Of a stretch of 33,618 nt of DNA, positions 1 through 7,322 are shown piece by piece. Source of the stretch: JAHBNG01 sp039028975 (GTDB lineage: Bacteria; Chloroflexota; Anaerolineae; Caldilineales; Caldilineaceae); assembly GCA_039028975.1 (NCBI GenBank), contig JBCCHB010000173.1, positions 1 to 33,618 on the forward strand, in the 5' to 3' direction. How positions within the stretch are numbered: position 1 is the first letter of the stretch; every line of letters starts with the position of its first letter. Position numbers and translations under genes: made by a program. The notes beneath the pieces are model-generated. The model searched no databases and was not told the origin of the DNA. It was given only the letters and a program-made list of their open reading frames with translations.

Positions 1-259
1 CTAGATCAAAAAGACCAGGCCCTACGGCATAGGGGTGGTTGATGAGGTCTCCTGCTGTAAAAACTGGCGCAACGGTTACGCCTGCTGCCTCCATCTTGGC
101 CAGGTTTTCTTCAAGAGAGGCCGAGGCAAAATAGTCGGCCAATATCGCGTTCAAGGTTTCGCAATTCTGTACCCGTGCTTCATTGGTGATAAACCGTACA
201 TCTTCAATCAAGTCAGCTCGGTCAATCGTTCGGGCCAGCCGCTCAAACATGGTTTGCAC
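1..259 (-). pseudogene. CaiB/BaiF CoA-transferase family protein, 5'-truncated fragment
   Basis: Reading leftward from about 259 to the window edge, one open frame encodes a segment beginning FERLARTIDRADLIEDVRF and later KMEAAGVTVAPVFTAGDLI. This matches the conserved middle/C-terminal part of the class III CoA-transferase (formyl-CoA transferase) family, which moves CoA between carboxylic acids. Family members are about 400 residues and this motif lies roughly halfway along, so about 200 N-terminal residues are missing. The first possible starts are GTG at 259 or ATG at 250, only a few codons after the TGA of the upstream aldo/keto reductase and in the same frame as it. The missing N-terminal half points to a remnant formed by deletion. 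The 3' end lies outside the window. Confidence 0.75.
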
Positions 260-268
260 GGATAACGA

Positions 269-1162
269 TCAGCTAAACGGCCTGACCCCCATCTCATCCA
301 AGCGCTTTTTGGCTTCAGCCAATAGATCGCTGCCCAGAGGGCCTGCCTCAGCCGCCTTGATGTTATCGGCCAGGTGATCGAGGTTTCCGGTACCAACGAT
401 GATGGTATGGGGAGCTGAATGGGCCAGGGCGAAGCGCAACAGGAACTGCGCAGCGCTTTCACCCTCTGCGCGTAAATCATCCAGGCCAAGCTGCGTGACG
501 GCATCCGACAGACTTGACCACGGCTCAATGCACCGCACAACCCCCCGAATGATCATCCCCAACCCTCGGGCTGCTGCCTCAGTGATGGCTGCTTCGCTGG
601 CTCGTGTCAATGCCGAATACCACACTTGGATCGCTTCGAAATCGCCCCAATCACCATCAAGATAGGGCCGTAGCTGACCGTAGCCGTGACCGTCAGACTG
701 CCCGCTCATACTCACGGCGATATGTCGCACTTTGCCTTCTGCTTTGATCTTAAGCATGGTTTCAAGGACATCACTCCCGCTTAACTCGGCTGGGTCGGGA
801 CTGTGAACCTGCCACACATCCAGGTAGTCAGTCTTGAGACGTTTGAGACTATGCTCAATATTATGACGCACCTGTGCTCCGCTCCAGATGTGTCGGGGCG
901 CATCATCGCCGCCTTGCTGCGGGATATTACAACCACACTTGCTAGCCAGATAATAGGCATCGCGCCGTTTTGAGATGAACCGACCGATCCACTCTTCGCT
1001 TGGCCCATAGTCAGGCGAGGTGTCGATGAAGTTGATCCCTGCATCAAGCACCCCGTTGAGCAATCGTTCTGCTTGTGCGACATCCACGCCGCGCAGGGCT
1101 TCCCCACCATAGCCCAAGGTCGTTACGCTTAAGCCTGTGTTGCCAAATTGTCGTTGTTCCAT
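269..1162 (-). CDS. Aldo/keto reductase
   Basis: A 297-residue soluble TIM-barrel oxidoreductase that should reduce or oxidise carbonyl/alcohol groups with NAD(P)H. The expected AKR catalytic tetrad is visible: Asp47 (FIDTSPDYG), Tyr52, Lys75 (LASKCG) and His120 (LDVWQVHS). The C-terminal NAD(P)-binding segment APHTIIVGTGNLDHL is present. I chose ATG 1162 because AGAAGG lies about 9 bases upstream; an ATG at 1180 is in frame but adds residues before the usual start. It follows the enolase-superfamily gene with a 230-base gap and probably belongs to the same catabolic group. Substrate is not predictable. Confidence 0.93.
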   Translation of the reverse strand: MEQRQFGNTGLSVTTLGYGGEALRGVDVAQAERLLNGVLDAGINFIDTSPDYGPSEEWIGRFISKRRDAYYLASKCGCNIPQQGGDDAPRHIWSGAQVRHNIEHSLKRLKTDYLDVWQVHSPDPAELSGSDVLETMLKIKAEGKVRHIAVSMSGQSDGHGYGQLRPYLDGDWGDFEAIQVWYSALTRASEAAITEAAARGLGMIIRGVVRCIEPWSSLSDAVTQLGLDDLRAEGESAAQFLLRFALAHSAPHTIIVGTGNLDHLADNIKAAEAGPLGSDLLAEAKKRLDEMGVRPFS

Positions 1163-1392
1163 CGTTGGTTGCCTTCTCATCTATGTTGAAGCGCCATTGT
1201 GGACATACTTCGCGGCCTAGTAAATCTCCGCATAAATAAATAGTTACCGAGATAGAGACAAGCATTCAGTCAGAGAACGGTACTATTTATCTGCGTAAGG
1301 ATTTACGCCAAACTGTACTAGTGCGTCATAACGGCTGACCTCAATTAACGACTCTTCGCCGCAAACTGGTTCGCTATTAATGCCGCGAAGTA

Positions 1393-2556
1393 CTAGGCAA
1401 AAAACGGCTCAAGCCAAGCTTCTGGAATATCAAGGCCAAACCCTGGTGCATCATTGGGCACTAGCCAGCCGTTTTCGGGATAGGCTTGGCCCGGCAAACG
1501 CCATCCTTCTGCCAAAGGAACACCGGGATCAACATCAACAAAATACTCGAGCCAGGGTACAGATGGCGTCGCAATGCTAAAATGCTGCCCAAACGATTGA
1601 TTACCGCCACCATGCAAGATTACGCTTAAGCCAGCCGCATCAGCGATCGCGCCAATTTTCTGGCAAGTCGTCAACCCACCGCACCAGCTAATGTCAGGCT
1701 GCAAAATATCAACCACCCGATGTGACGCAGCCCATTGGAAAGGCACGTGTGTATACCAATGTTCGCCTGTCGTTAAGGTTTGCCAGGGTAGCCGCTGACG
1801 CAAGGCAACATGCGCGTCTAAATCTTCAGGGATCAAACACTCTTCCATCCATTTCAGGCGATATGGGCGCAGTGTTTCGGCCAAGCGAACCGTATATTCA
1901 ACGTCAAAGGCCATCCAGCAATCGAGCATCAGTTCGCAATTATCGCCAATGGTTTCGCGCGTTTGAGCCACGAATTCTTCGTTTTTGCGTAAGCCGTCTA
2001 AGCCGTCAGCAGGCCCGTAGGGACAGGCTAGCTTAAATGCCTGAAAGCCAAGCTCCTTGTACCAATCGACATCATTACCCGTGGCATAACAGAAGATCCG
2101 ATCTTTCTGGGGGCCGCCCAGCAGCTTGTAAACAGGCTGTTCCAAAAGCTTGCCTCGTAAATCCCACAAAGCCAGATCAATCGCGCTAATCGCGTACGAG
2201 GCCAACCCCGGTGTGCCATAAGGCTTTGTGAGCCGAAACATCATATCAGCCAGTCGATCAATCGCCAGGCAATCCTTACCAACTAATTGTGGGGCCAAGT
2301 GGTCTTCGATTACTGCCGCAGTCACCCGCCCGTGGTTTGTGGCACCTAAGCCGTAGGTGCCATCTTCAGCGGTTACTTTGCACCAGACGGATTCCCAGTT
2401 AGGCGCCCATAGATTACGGTGACGTTTCACTTTGGGATAGCGTGACATCGGATTAGCAACTTCGGCATCTTTTCCCCATGAGGGGCGACGCGATGGGGTT
2501 TTCGTCTGATGGGATGGTTGATTCAATCGGATGGCTTGAATGCTACTAATTTTCAT
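1393..2556 (-). CDS. Mandelate racemase/enolase-superfamily dehydratase, L-rhamnonate dehydratase-like
   Basis: 387 residues. The protein resembles L-rhamnonate dehydratase (RhmD) closely in its core: a segment with LMLDCWMAFDVEY, then PYRLKWMEECLIPED, then ILQPDISWCGGLTT. Such enzymes remove water from an acid sugar using Mg2+. Metal ligands expected in the fold are visible as Asp212, Glu238/239 and Glu265 (TTGEH), with the Asp288 to His315 pair (LQPD... ILHGGGN) as general base. RhmD itself is about 400 residues, so the length is normal. It starts 34 bases after the end of the interrupted PhyH gene, so it is probably co-transcribed with it and exposed to polar effects of the IS upstream. 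Exact substrate (rhamnonate or another six-carbon acid sugar) is inferred only. Confidence 0.9.
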   Translation of the reverse strand: MKISSIQAIRLNQPSHQTKTPSRRPSWGKDAEVANPMSRYPKVKRHRNLWAPNWESVWCKVTAEDGTYGLGATNHGRVTAAVIEDHLAPQLVGKDCLAIDRLADMMFRLTKPYGTPGLASYAISAIDLALWDLRGKLLEQPVYKLLGGPQKDRIFCYATGNDVDWYKELGFQAFKLACPYGPADGLDGLRKNEEFVAQTRETIGDNCELMLDCWMAFDVEYTVRLAETLRPYRLKWMEECLIPEDLDAHVALRQRLPWQTLTTGEHWYTHVPFQWAASHRVVDILQPDISWCGGLTTCQKIGAIADAAGLSVILHGGGNQSFGQHFSIATPSVPWLEYFVDVDPGVPLAEGWRLPGQAYPENGWLVPNDAPGFGLDIPEAWLEPFFA

Positions 2557-3287
2557 ATCGAACCCTTGTTTAATTGGTTTTCATTCTCCTTCAAGTCGTT
2601 TTAGGCAATTCCTGCCCTGCTTCGCGTTCCCGATATCCATGAACCATGATACCAGGGCGGCCTGTAGCATAGCCGTACTGTTGCTTATTGTGCGGGTTTC
2701 GAAAGCCAATGCGCACGAGTCGACGTGGGTGTTTGGTCTGGTTAATATAAGAGCCATGCACGGTATGATAGCAGAAGATCACCACATCGCCGCGTTTAGC
2801 AGGCACAGGAATCGTATCTTCCAACTTCCATTCATCCGTGGGCAGGTGAGGTTCACAAGGGCCGTCGTCGGTCTCGATGATATGAGGCAATGCACCCTGC
2901 TTATGGGATCCCGGCAAAAAGCGAATCTCGCCATTTTCGGCGTTCGTATCGTCAAGATGTACTAACACATCAATAAAGCGCTCATCCTCGTGCGCATAAA
3001 AAGGATGATCTTGATGCATCGGAAAGGGGTGGCCTGTTTGTGGTGGCTTAATGTGCATGGTCGAATGGTGCAATTCAACATCAGGGCCGATCAGCTGGCT
3101 CATCGCTTTGGCTAATTTCAAATTGGTCACGGCCTTCAGCCAGGCCATCGAATAATGTTGAAGGTCGTGCATGGCGGTGAGTTGGGACTGTTTTTCCGTT
3201 TCAGGGTCCATATAAGCCTGCCGCCAGGGGCCTCGCCAACCGGGGCTTGTAAAGGCCCAATCTTCCACCAAACGATCCATTTCATCG

Positions 3288-3295
3288 GATAATTC
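3288..3295. repeat. Target-site duplication, left copy (GATAATTC)
   Basis: Perfect 8-bp direct repeat of 5147-5154. It encodes part of Glu-Leu-Ser of the PhyH gene on the minus strand. Confidence 0.93.
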
Positions 3296-3319
3296 GCAAT
3301 GTTGTAAAAGTCAGACACA
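3296..3319 (+). repeat. Left terminal inverted repeat of the IS
   Basis: 24-bp end starting GCAATGTTGTAAAAGTCA. It pairs with the reverse complement of 5123-5146 at 17 of 24 positions, including the uninterrupted AAAAGTCA core, which probably binds transposase. Confidence 0.85.
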
Positions 3320-3382
3320 TAGTTTTGTGAACTATGCGTATAGAGAAAAAGCAGGCATCCTATAGGTAAAAAAGGAGAAGCC

Positions 3383-4279
3383 ATGCGAACGAAAAGAGAA
3401 CTGGAAGTGGAACGGCGTCAAATCTACAGATGTGAACTAACGAGTTGCCCGTGCTGCAATGGTCCCCTGAAAGCGCTGAATCAGGTAAACGGACGTAAGA
3501 CAGTGCAAAAGCTGGGTGAAGTGCTGTGGATAGGGTATAGACCGTACCGATGCGAGAATCCGCTCTGCCAAGGGGAGCGATTTGGTTCAAGTGAATGGAA
3601 CCAAATTGCCCCAAAAGATTGCACATATGGGTATGATGTTATCGGTCAGATAGGCTGGGAACGCCAAACCTATCATAGAACGTTTGGCGAAATCCACAAG
3701 GATTTGAGTACTCGAATCCAAATCAGTGAAAAGCAAGTAAGCTACTTGTACCATGAAAGATACCTCCCGTTGTTGGCGTGCCATGAGCGAATCAAATGGC
3801 CAGAGCTAAGAGAAATATCAGAGAGTTGTGGCCTTATTTTGACAATGGACGGATTAGCGCCAGAGGGTGGTGAAGCCCAACTCTGGTTAATTCGAGAACT
3901 GCGAAGTAATCTGACCTTACGCAGTGGATACTTGAGTCGTCAGGATCAAGCAACATTTGAGCACTTTTTAGCGCCCATTGTAGAGCATGGACTGAAGGTC
4001 AGCTACGTGTTGAGCGATAAGCAGCGAGGGCTGTTGCCAGCGGTAGAAAGTACTTTTGGTCCCGAGACCAACCACGTCTTTTGCCAGCCTCATTACCTTA
4101 ACAATTTATCCGAACCTCTCTCTGCAGCCGATGAAAGCATGAAGGTGACCTTACGCAAGGCAGTCCGCTCAGAAGTGGGCGAAATGATTCGTCAAGAAGA
4201 GGTGGAAAGCCCCGGTGTCCTAACCGTAACCGGATTGATTCCAACGGCCATGGGTGAGCAACCAGATGAAGAGACCTGA
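3383..4279 (+). CDS. IS transposase, N-terminal part (DDE residues 1 and 2)
   Basis: 298 residues from ATG 3383, preceded by AAGGAG five bases upstream. The N-terminus carries a zinc-ribbon-like Cys set (CPCC near residues 22-25, then ENPLC). A DDE-type core follows: first Asp in LILTMDGLAPE and second Asp in YVLSDKQRG, with a downstream CQPHYLNNL segment. The third acidic residue is absent here. The frame ends at TGA 4277-4279; the next codon is CTG and the same frame then runs open for another 282 codons. This is therefore the front half of a protein of roughly 580 residues, not a complete transposase. Coding-strand sequence is purine-rich. Family assignment is open. Confidence 0.85.
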   Translation: MRTKRELEVERRQIYRCELTSCPCCNGPLKALNQVNGRKTVQKLGEVLWIGYRPYRCENPLCQGERFGSSEWNQIAPKDCTYGYDVIGQIGWERQTYHRTFGEIHKDLSTRIQISEKQVSYLYHERYLPLLACHERIKWPELREISESCGLILTMDGLAPEGGEAQLWLIRELRSNLTLRSGYLSRQDQATFEHFLAPIVEHGLKVSYVLSDKQRGLLPAVESTFGPETNHVFCQPHYLNNLSEPLSAADESMKVTLRKAVRSEVGEMIRQEEVESPGVLTVTGLIPTAMGEQPDEET

Positions 4280-4282
4280 CTG

Positions 4283-5131
4283 ATGGATCCATCGATTATC
4301 GAAGTGCCTAAGCCAACCAACGCACCTTGCGAAGAACCGTCCCAAGATGAGCAATGGCAAGCAATTGTTGATGCCATGATGCAGCGTGTCCGTTATCTAC
4401 TCACCCTCAAAGGGCGTCCCCCCTTTGGCCTGGCTGGCATTGAGATGGTGCAGCGACTCGTCGATGTCGTTACCACCCTCGAGCTTATGATTAACCATAT
4501 CCCAGATACTCGCCTGCAGACTTTGCGGGATGGCATTCAGTTGGCCCTTAGCCAAGTTCAACATGAGTTCAGTACCCTTTCCCTGGCTGCCCACTGGTTA
4601 CGCCGTATCGCCAACATCCTTGACCCAGACCTACACACCGAACGCTCTGGCGACGAGGTCAAGAAGCAACTCTTTGCTTTTCTCGATTCTATCACCTCAC
4701 ATGAGTATGATGAGCCTTTCCTTGATTCTTTTTCCGCTCATTTACTCAAGGTCTCCAATAGCTATTCGGCTGGCCTCTTTCATTCCTATGACGAACCCGA
4801 TTTGCCTCGCTCAAACAATGACCGCGAATCCGAATTCCGCTCACTTAATCATCGCTTGATGCGTACTTCTGGACAGACTGGGGCCGTTCGTCGTACCCTT
4901 CAGCGCACTGGCGCTTGGGAGCTTATTCCACGTCCTAACTCTTGTGCCGATACTGTTTCTGCTATTTCCGCCGTTAATACTGCTGATTTTGACCTTGAGC
5001 GACAACGTCTTCTACAACATCGTCAACGCTTTCGTCTCCATTCTCGACATAATACTCTCGTTCAGCGTCAGCTTCACCAGCTTTTGGACGCTTGGTTACG
5101 CATTGCCCCTCCTCTCGTCCCTTGTGCATGA
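4283..5131 (+). CDS. IS transposase, C-terminal part (same frame after an in-frame TGA)
   Basis: 282 residues, exactly in frame with the preceding transposase segment (4283 minus 3383 is 900). The first residues read as a linker and continue naturally from the segment before the stop. The likely third catalytic acid is in SNNDRESEFRSLNHRLMRTS, so the DDE triad is divided between the two open frames. No strong ribosome binding site precedes ATG 4283. Production of an active enzyme would need TGA readthrough, re-initiation with assembly of two chains, or reversion. The coding strand here is markedly pyrimidine-rich (long CTC/TTC/CGT runs from about 4600), the opposite of the first half. Confidence 0.8.
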   Translation: MDPSIIEVPKPTNAPCEEPSQDEQWQAIVDAMMQRVRYLLTLKGRPPFGLAGIEMVQRLVDVVTTLELMINHIPDTRLQTLRDGIQLALSQVQHEFSTLSLAAHWLRRIANILDPDLHTERSGDEVKKQLFAFLDSITSHEYDEPFLDSFSAHLLKVSNSYSAGLFHSYDEPDLPRSNNDRESEFRSLNHRLMRTSGQTGAVRRTLQRTGAWELIPRPNSCADTVSAISAVNTADFDLERQRLLQHRQRFRLHSRHNTLVQRQLHQLLDAWLRIAPPLVPCA

Positions 5132-5146
5132 CTTTTGCGCTACTGC
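5123..5146 (-). repeat. Right terminal inverted repeat of the IS
   Basis: On the minus strand it reads GCAGTAGCGCAAAAGTCA, then six more bases ending CACA. It is the partner of 3296-3319 and directly abuts the right target duplication. Confidence 0.85.
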
Positions 5147-5154
5147 GATAATTC
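5147..5154. repeat. Target-site duplication, right copy (GATAATTC)
   Basis: Perfect 8-bp direct repeat of 3288-3295, flanking the right end of the insertion sequence. Confidence 0.93.
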
Positions 5155-5260
5155 AGTTGTCTCTGCTGGGGTAAATAATTCAGGAATGTGGAGGTATCCA
5201 TTTTCCTGATAAAAATCGATTTGTGATTGGGTTAGCATACGTTATCTCCTTTCGCTTCCA

Positions 5261-6055
5261 TTACTTCTGACGCGCTTGTGCGGCTCGCTCAGCTCGTGCT
5301 GTACGTTGATTATGCATCCAATAGTTATCAACAGGCGTGGCTCGTTGGGTTGGCGGCAAACGAAACGTAAGCGTATAAGCCCGTCGAGGATGATTGGTGC
5401 TGTTTGCAGCCGCATAATGCAACATATAAGCTGCATGAATGGTTGCGCCGCCAGCAGGAATTGGACACGGGATGGCTTTTGCCGCCCACGTTTCTGGCTC
5501 ATCAACTTCCAATCCGTGAATCCGCGGATCGTGGTTGATATTGTGATGGGGTAACACGTCAAGCTTATGGCTCCCTGGCACAAACTGTAGACAGCCTGAC
5601 TCTACTGTCACATTATCCAACGGCAACCAGAAATTAACGCCCTGAAACCGCAAGTTAGGATCATGGTACGCCTGATCTTGATGCCAAGGCGTCGCCGCGC
5701 CAACCTTCGGTGGCTTGTAAATCATATGCTCACCATTCTTGGGCGGCATTTCGTCGCCTAATAGCTGTTGTGCAATCGTTCGGGCGTTCCGAAGATAAAG
5801 CGAGTTTAGTAACGCAGGCTCATAGCGGCTTGGCCCCAAAATTTGAGGAAGCGCAGCCACCTCGTCCTCATCGGTACCTGCCAAATCAAATTGATTACCC
5901 TCATCCCAACCAACCTTCCCACGAAAAAGTCGGTCGTAAATTTCACGAAGTTGAGCAACCTCATCTGGCGTAGTGATCGCCTCTAAGACCAAAAACCCCT
6001 TCTCGTGAAATAAGTGGATTTCAGCTTCAGTGAGTTGAACTGTTGTGTCAGTCAT
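5261..6055 (-). CDS. Phytanoyl-CoA dioxygenase (PhyH) family protein
   Basis: 264-residue Fe(II)/2-oxoglutarate-dependent dioxygenase, expected to hydroxylate a small organic substrate in the cytoplasm. The N-terminus has the family pattern EAEIHLFHEKGFLVLEAI. The facial triad is visible as His125 and Asp127 (WHQDQAYHD) and His213 (YMLHYAAAN), with Arg224/225 (HPRRAYTLTF) for 2-oxoglutarate, and the turn GCLQFVPGSHK. It ends 22 bases before the start of the second, IS-interrupted PhyH gene, so the two were a tandem operon pair feeding into the enolase-superfamily and AKR genes. With the neighbour broken, this may be the only working PhyH of the cluster. Substrate unknown. Confidence 0.95.
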   Translation of the reverse strand: MTDTTVQLTEAEIHLFHEKGFLVLEAITTPDEVAQLREIYDRLFRGKVGWDEGNQFDLAGTDEDEVAALPQILGPSRYEPALLNSLYLRNARTIAQQLLGDEMPPKNGEHMIYKPPKVGAATPWHQDQAYHDPNLRFQGVNFWLPLDNVTVESGCLQFVPGSHKLDVLPHHNINHDPRIHGLEVDEPETWAAKAIPCPIPAGGATIHAAYMLHYAAANSTNHPRRAYTLTFRLPPTQRATPVDNYWMHNQRTARAERAAQARQK

Positions 6056-6109
6056 GGCAATAAACGTCCTATCTTATTCTGAACTGTATCTCAATTTTTA
6101 TAAAGCACC

Positions 6110-6490
6110 TCAATCGAGGCGGAAACGCGACGTACGCATATATTGAATCGGCTCGTCGTCTTCACTGTACTCATGATAGGCGACGACGATTGTTCCATCT
6201 GGGGTCTGGGCGACCGTTGAGTAGCCGATGTGCCAATAGAACGGATCCTCCGGTGGTGCGAACACACAGTCGCGGATGACGAACTCGTTGGCCACATCCC
6301 AGTACAGTCCGCTGTCGGAGAGACAGCCGCGTACACCCATCAGCTAACGGCGGTAGCTGTAAACAGCCAACACACGGCCATCCTGAAGCTGTATTCCGAG
6401 CACTCTTGTGTTGGCATAGCCTTGAGCGAGTTCGATATCCATGTTGCGCGGGTTGGTTTTCCAGGCACCAGCGGTGAAATCAGGAACGGC
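6110..6490 (-). pseudogene. Sialidase-like (BNR/Asp-box beta-propeller) remnant
   Basis: Reading leftward from about 6490, the frame gives GYANTRVLGIQLQDGRVLAV then YSYRR, a TAG stop, then LMGVRGCLSDSGLYWDVANE and WHIGYSTVAQTPDGTIVVAY. The repeated G-Y-x-(S/N)-x-x-Q-x-x-DG blade pattern and LSDSG...W are typical of the C-terminal third of bacterial sialidase-family propellers, enzymes acting on terminal sugars. The in-frame TAG lies where an unbroken homologue would continue, and a TGA about 24 codons before the alignable part marks the 5' end. No N-terminal blades are present. It is therefore a 5'-truncated, stop-containing pseudogene. Only 76 residues from ATG 6340 could still be made. Confidence 0.75.
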
Positions 6491-6554
6491 TAGATCCTTG
6501 CATGTACCATCGCTCCTTCAATATTTCTATGCCTAACGTTGTCTTAAGCTGCGG

Positions 6555-6998
6555 CTAGGTAGTGAGCTTTTGATCGAGCTCGTCAAGGGCGAGTGGCCAA
6601 TTGTCTTTGTGAGCCTTCGCCGCTTTCTCGTCATCGAATCCCGAATGAGTCATGCGGAATATTGTCCCTTGGTCTTGAGGAATGAGTTCAATTCGAATGA
6701 CGGTTTCGGCTCCGCAAGTGCCGCCTTTGCCGGTTAGCCAGGTCATTTCAATGAGCCGGTCCTGTTCTAACGCAAGAAACCTTCCGTAGTGCGCATGCCG
6801 TCCCCAGTCGTGTCGGTTGTAAAAAAAGAAAGGTTTGTCGATTTCGGGCGTCATAATGAGCTCGCCCGGCTGCGCAAACCATAGATCAAAATTTTCTGTC
6901 CATGCCTTGTAGAGATCGGCGGCATTGGCTTTCATCTGTTTTTCGAGTGTTAGGTGAGTTGGTCTTGCTTCCAGGTCTGGAGTCATTTCAGATTTCAT
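6555..6998 (-). CDS. SRPBCC (AHSA1/START-like) domain protein
   Basis: 147 residues. The sequence contains the helix-grip pattern of AHSA1-like proteins: DLYKAWTENFDLWFAQPGEL, then HYGRFLALEQDRLIEMTWLT, then GTIFRMTHSGFDDEKAAKAH and a terminal W..ALDELDQKL. These small proteins form a hydrophobic pocket for ligands, and many act with ArsR-type regulators or as uncharacterised stress proteins. I chose ATG 6998 because AGGAGG sits 6 bases upstream; a longer frame to 7040 has no such site. It is monocistronic and points away from the flavoprotein/sigma locus. Confidence 0.88.
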   Translation of the reverse strand: MKSEMTPDLEARPTHLTLEKQMKANAADLYKAWTENFDLWFAQPGELIMTPEIDKPFFFYNRHDWGRHAHYGRFLALEQDRLIEMTWLTGKGGTCGAETVIRIELIPQDQGTIFRMTHSGFDDEKAAKAHKDNWPLALDELDQKLTT

Positions 6999-7115
6999 TG
7001 AGCGCCTCCTATCGTAGTCGAAATTCATAATGGCAATCATACCACAATAAAGAGCTCACATCAGGTTCTCATACATAGATTCACCAGAATAGTTTGAGCC
7101 AGAGATGAAAAGGGA

Positions 7116-7142
7116 TGTCACGTTTTGTGAGCCTCACTTGTC
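7116..7142 (+). promoter_or_regulatory. Candidate ECF41 sigma-factor promoter
   Basis: TGTCACG, 16 bases, TGTC. The ECF41 consensus as I remember it is TGTCACA-N16-CGTC, so 9 or 10 of the 11 defined positions match and the spacer is exact. It lies about 180 bases upstream of the flavoprotein ATG and about 1.4 kb upstream of an ECF41-type sigma gene. ECF41 factors typically drive their neighbouring enzyme gene, which is what this placement implies. Start of transcription would be near 7150, leaving a leader of about 170 bases. Confidence 0.6.
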
Positions 7143-7322
7143 TTAATGGTTGAAGCGTCTTCATCTGCCTCAAACGTTTACAGATGGCCAGAAAAAGCTT
7201 GTTCCCATGAAGATGGGAATGTCCTCCTTCTTCGGGATATTCCAAAAGTAATTGGTCATGAGACGGTACAAGACTTTTCTGGCGAACTATACTGCATACA
7301 ATCACGATCGACAAGGAGCACA

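Larger units (their letters stand above)
3296..5146 (+). mobile_element. Complete 1,851-bp insertion sequence with DDE-type transposase
   Basis: The element is bounded by a perfect 8-bp direct repeat GATAATTC (3288-3295 and 5147-5154). Its ends are imperfect inverted repeats: 3296-3319 and 5123-5146 match at 17 of 24 positions, sharing the core AAAAGTCA and inner CACA, with outer bases GCA. Inside is one long frame encoding a transposase with an N-terminal zinc-ribbon-like region, interrupted by a single TGA. A small hairpin (CATAGTT at 3318-3324 with AACTATG at 3330-3336) lies just inside the left end, upstream of the gene. I cannot assign the IS family with confidence: an 8-bp duplication fits several families (ISL3, IS66, ISAs1, ISH6 and others). 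Intact duplications suggest a fairly recent insertion. Confidence 0.93.
2591..5238 (-). pseudogene. Phytanoyl-CoA dioxygenase (PhyH) family gene interrupted by an insertion sequence
   Basis: The gene starts at ATG 5238 (AGGAG about 7 bases upstream). It reads MLTQSQIDFYQENGYLHIPE, the classic PhyH N-terminus, to residue 31, where the IS interrupts it. The rest lies at 3287-2591. Removing bases 3296-5146 and one copy of the 8-bp duplication joins GAA-TTA-TC to C-GAT-GAA in frame and restores a single 262-residue Fe(II)/2-oxoglutarate dioxygenase, similar to the 264-residue neighbour. The iron ligands lie in the downstream part (MHQDHPFY, His122 and Asp124 of the restored protein; TVHGSY, His208), with the 2-oxoglutarate Arg near HPRR. 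A 229-residue piece from ATG 3280 could in theory be translated but lacks the N-terminal strand. Confidence 0.93.

Noticed and set aside
7146..7322. N-terminal extension of the flavoprotein frame to ATG 7146
   Set aside because: Residues before 7323 do not resemble the family, the true start has AAGGAG at proper spacing, and 7146 lies four bases after the predicted -10 element.
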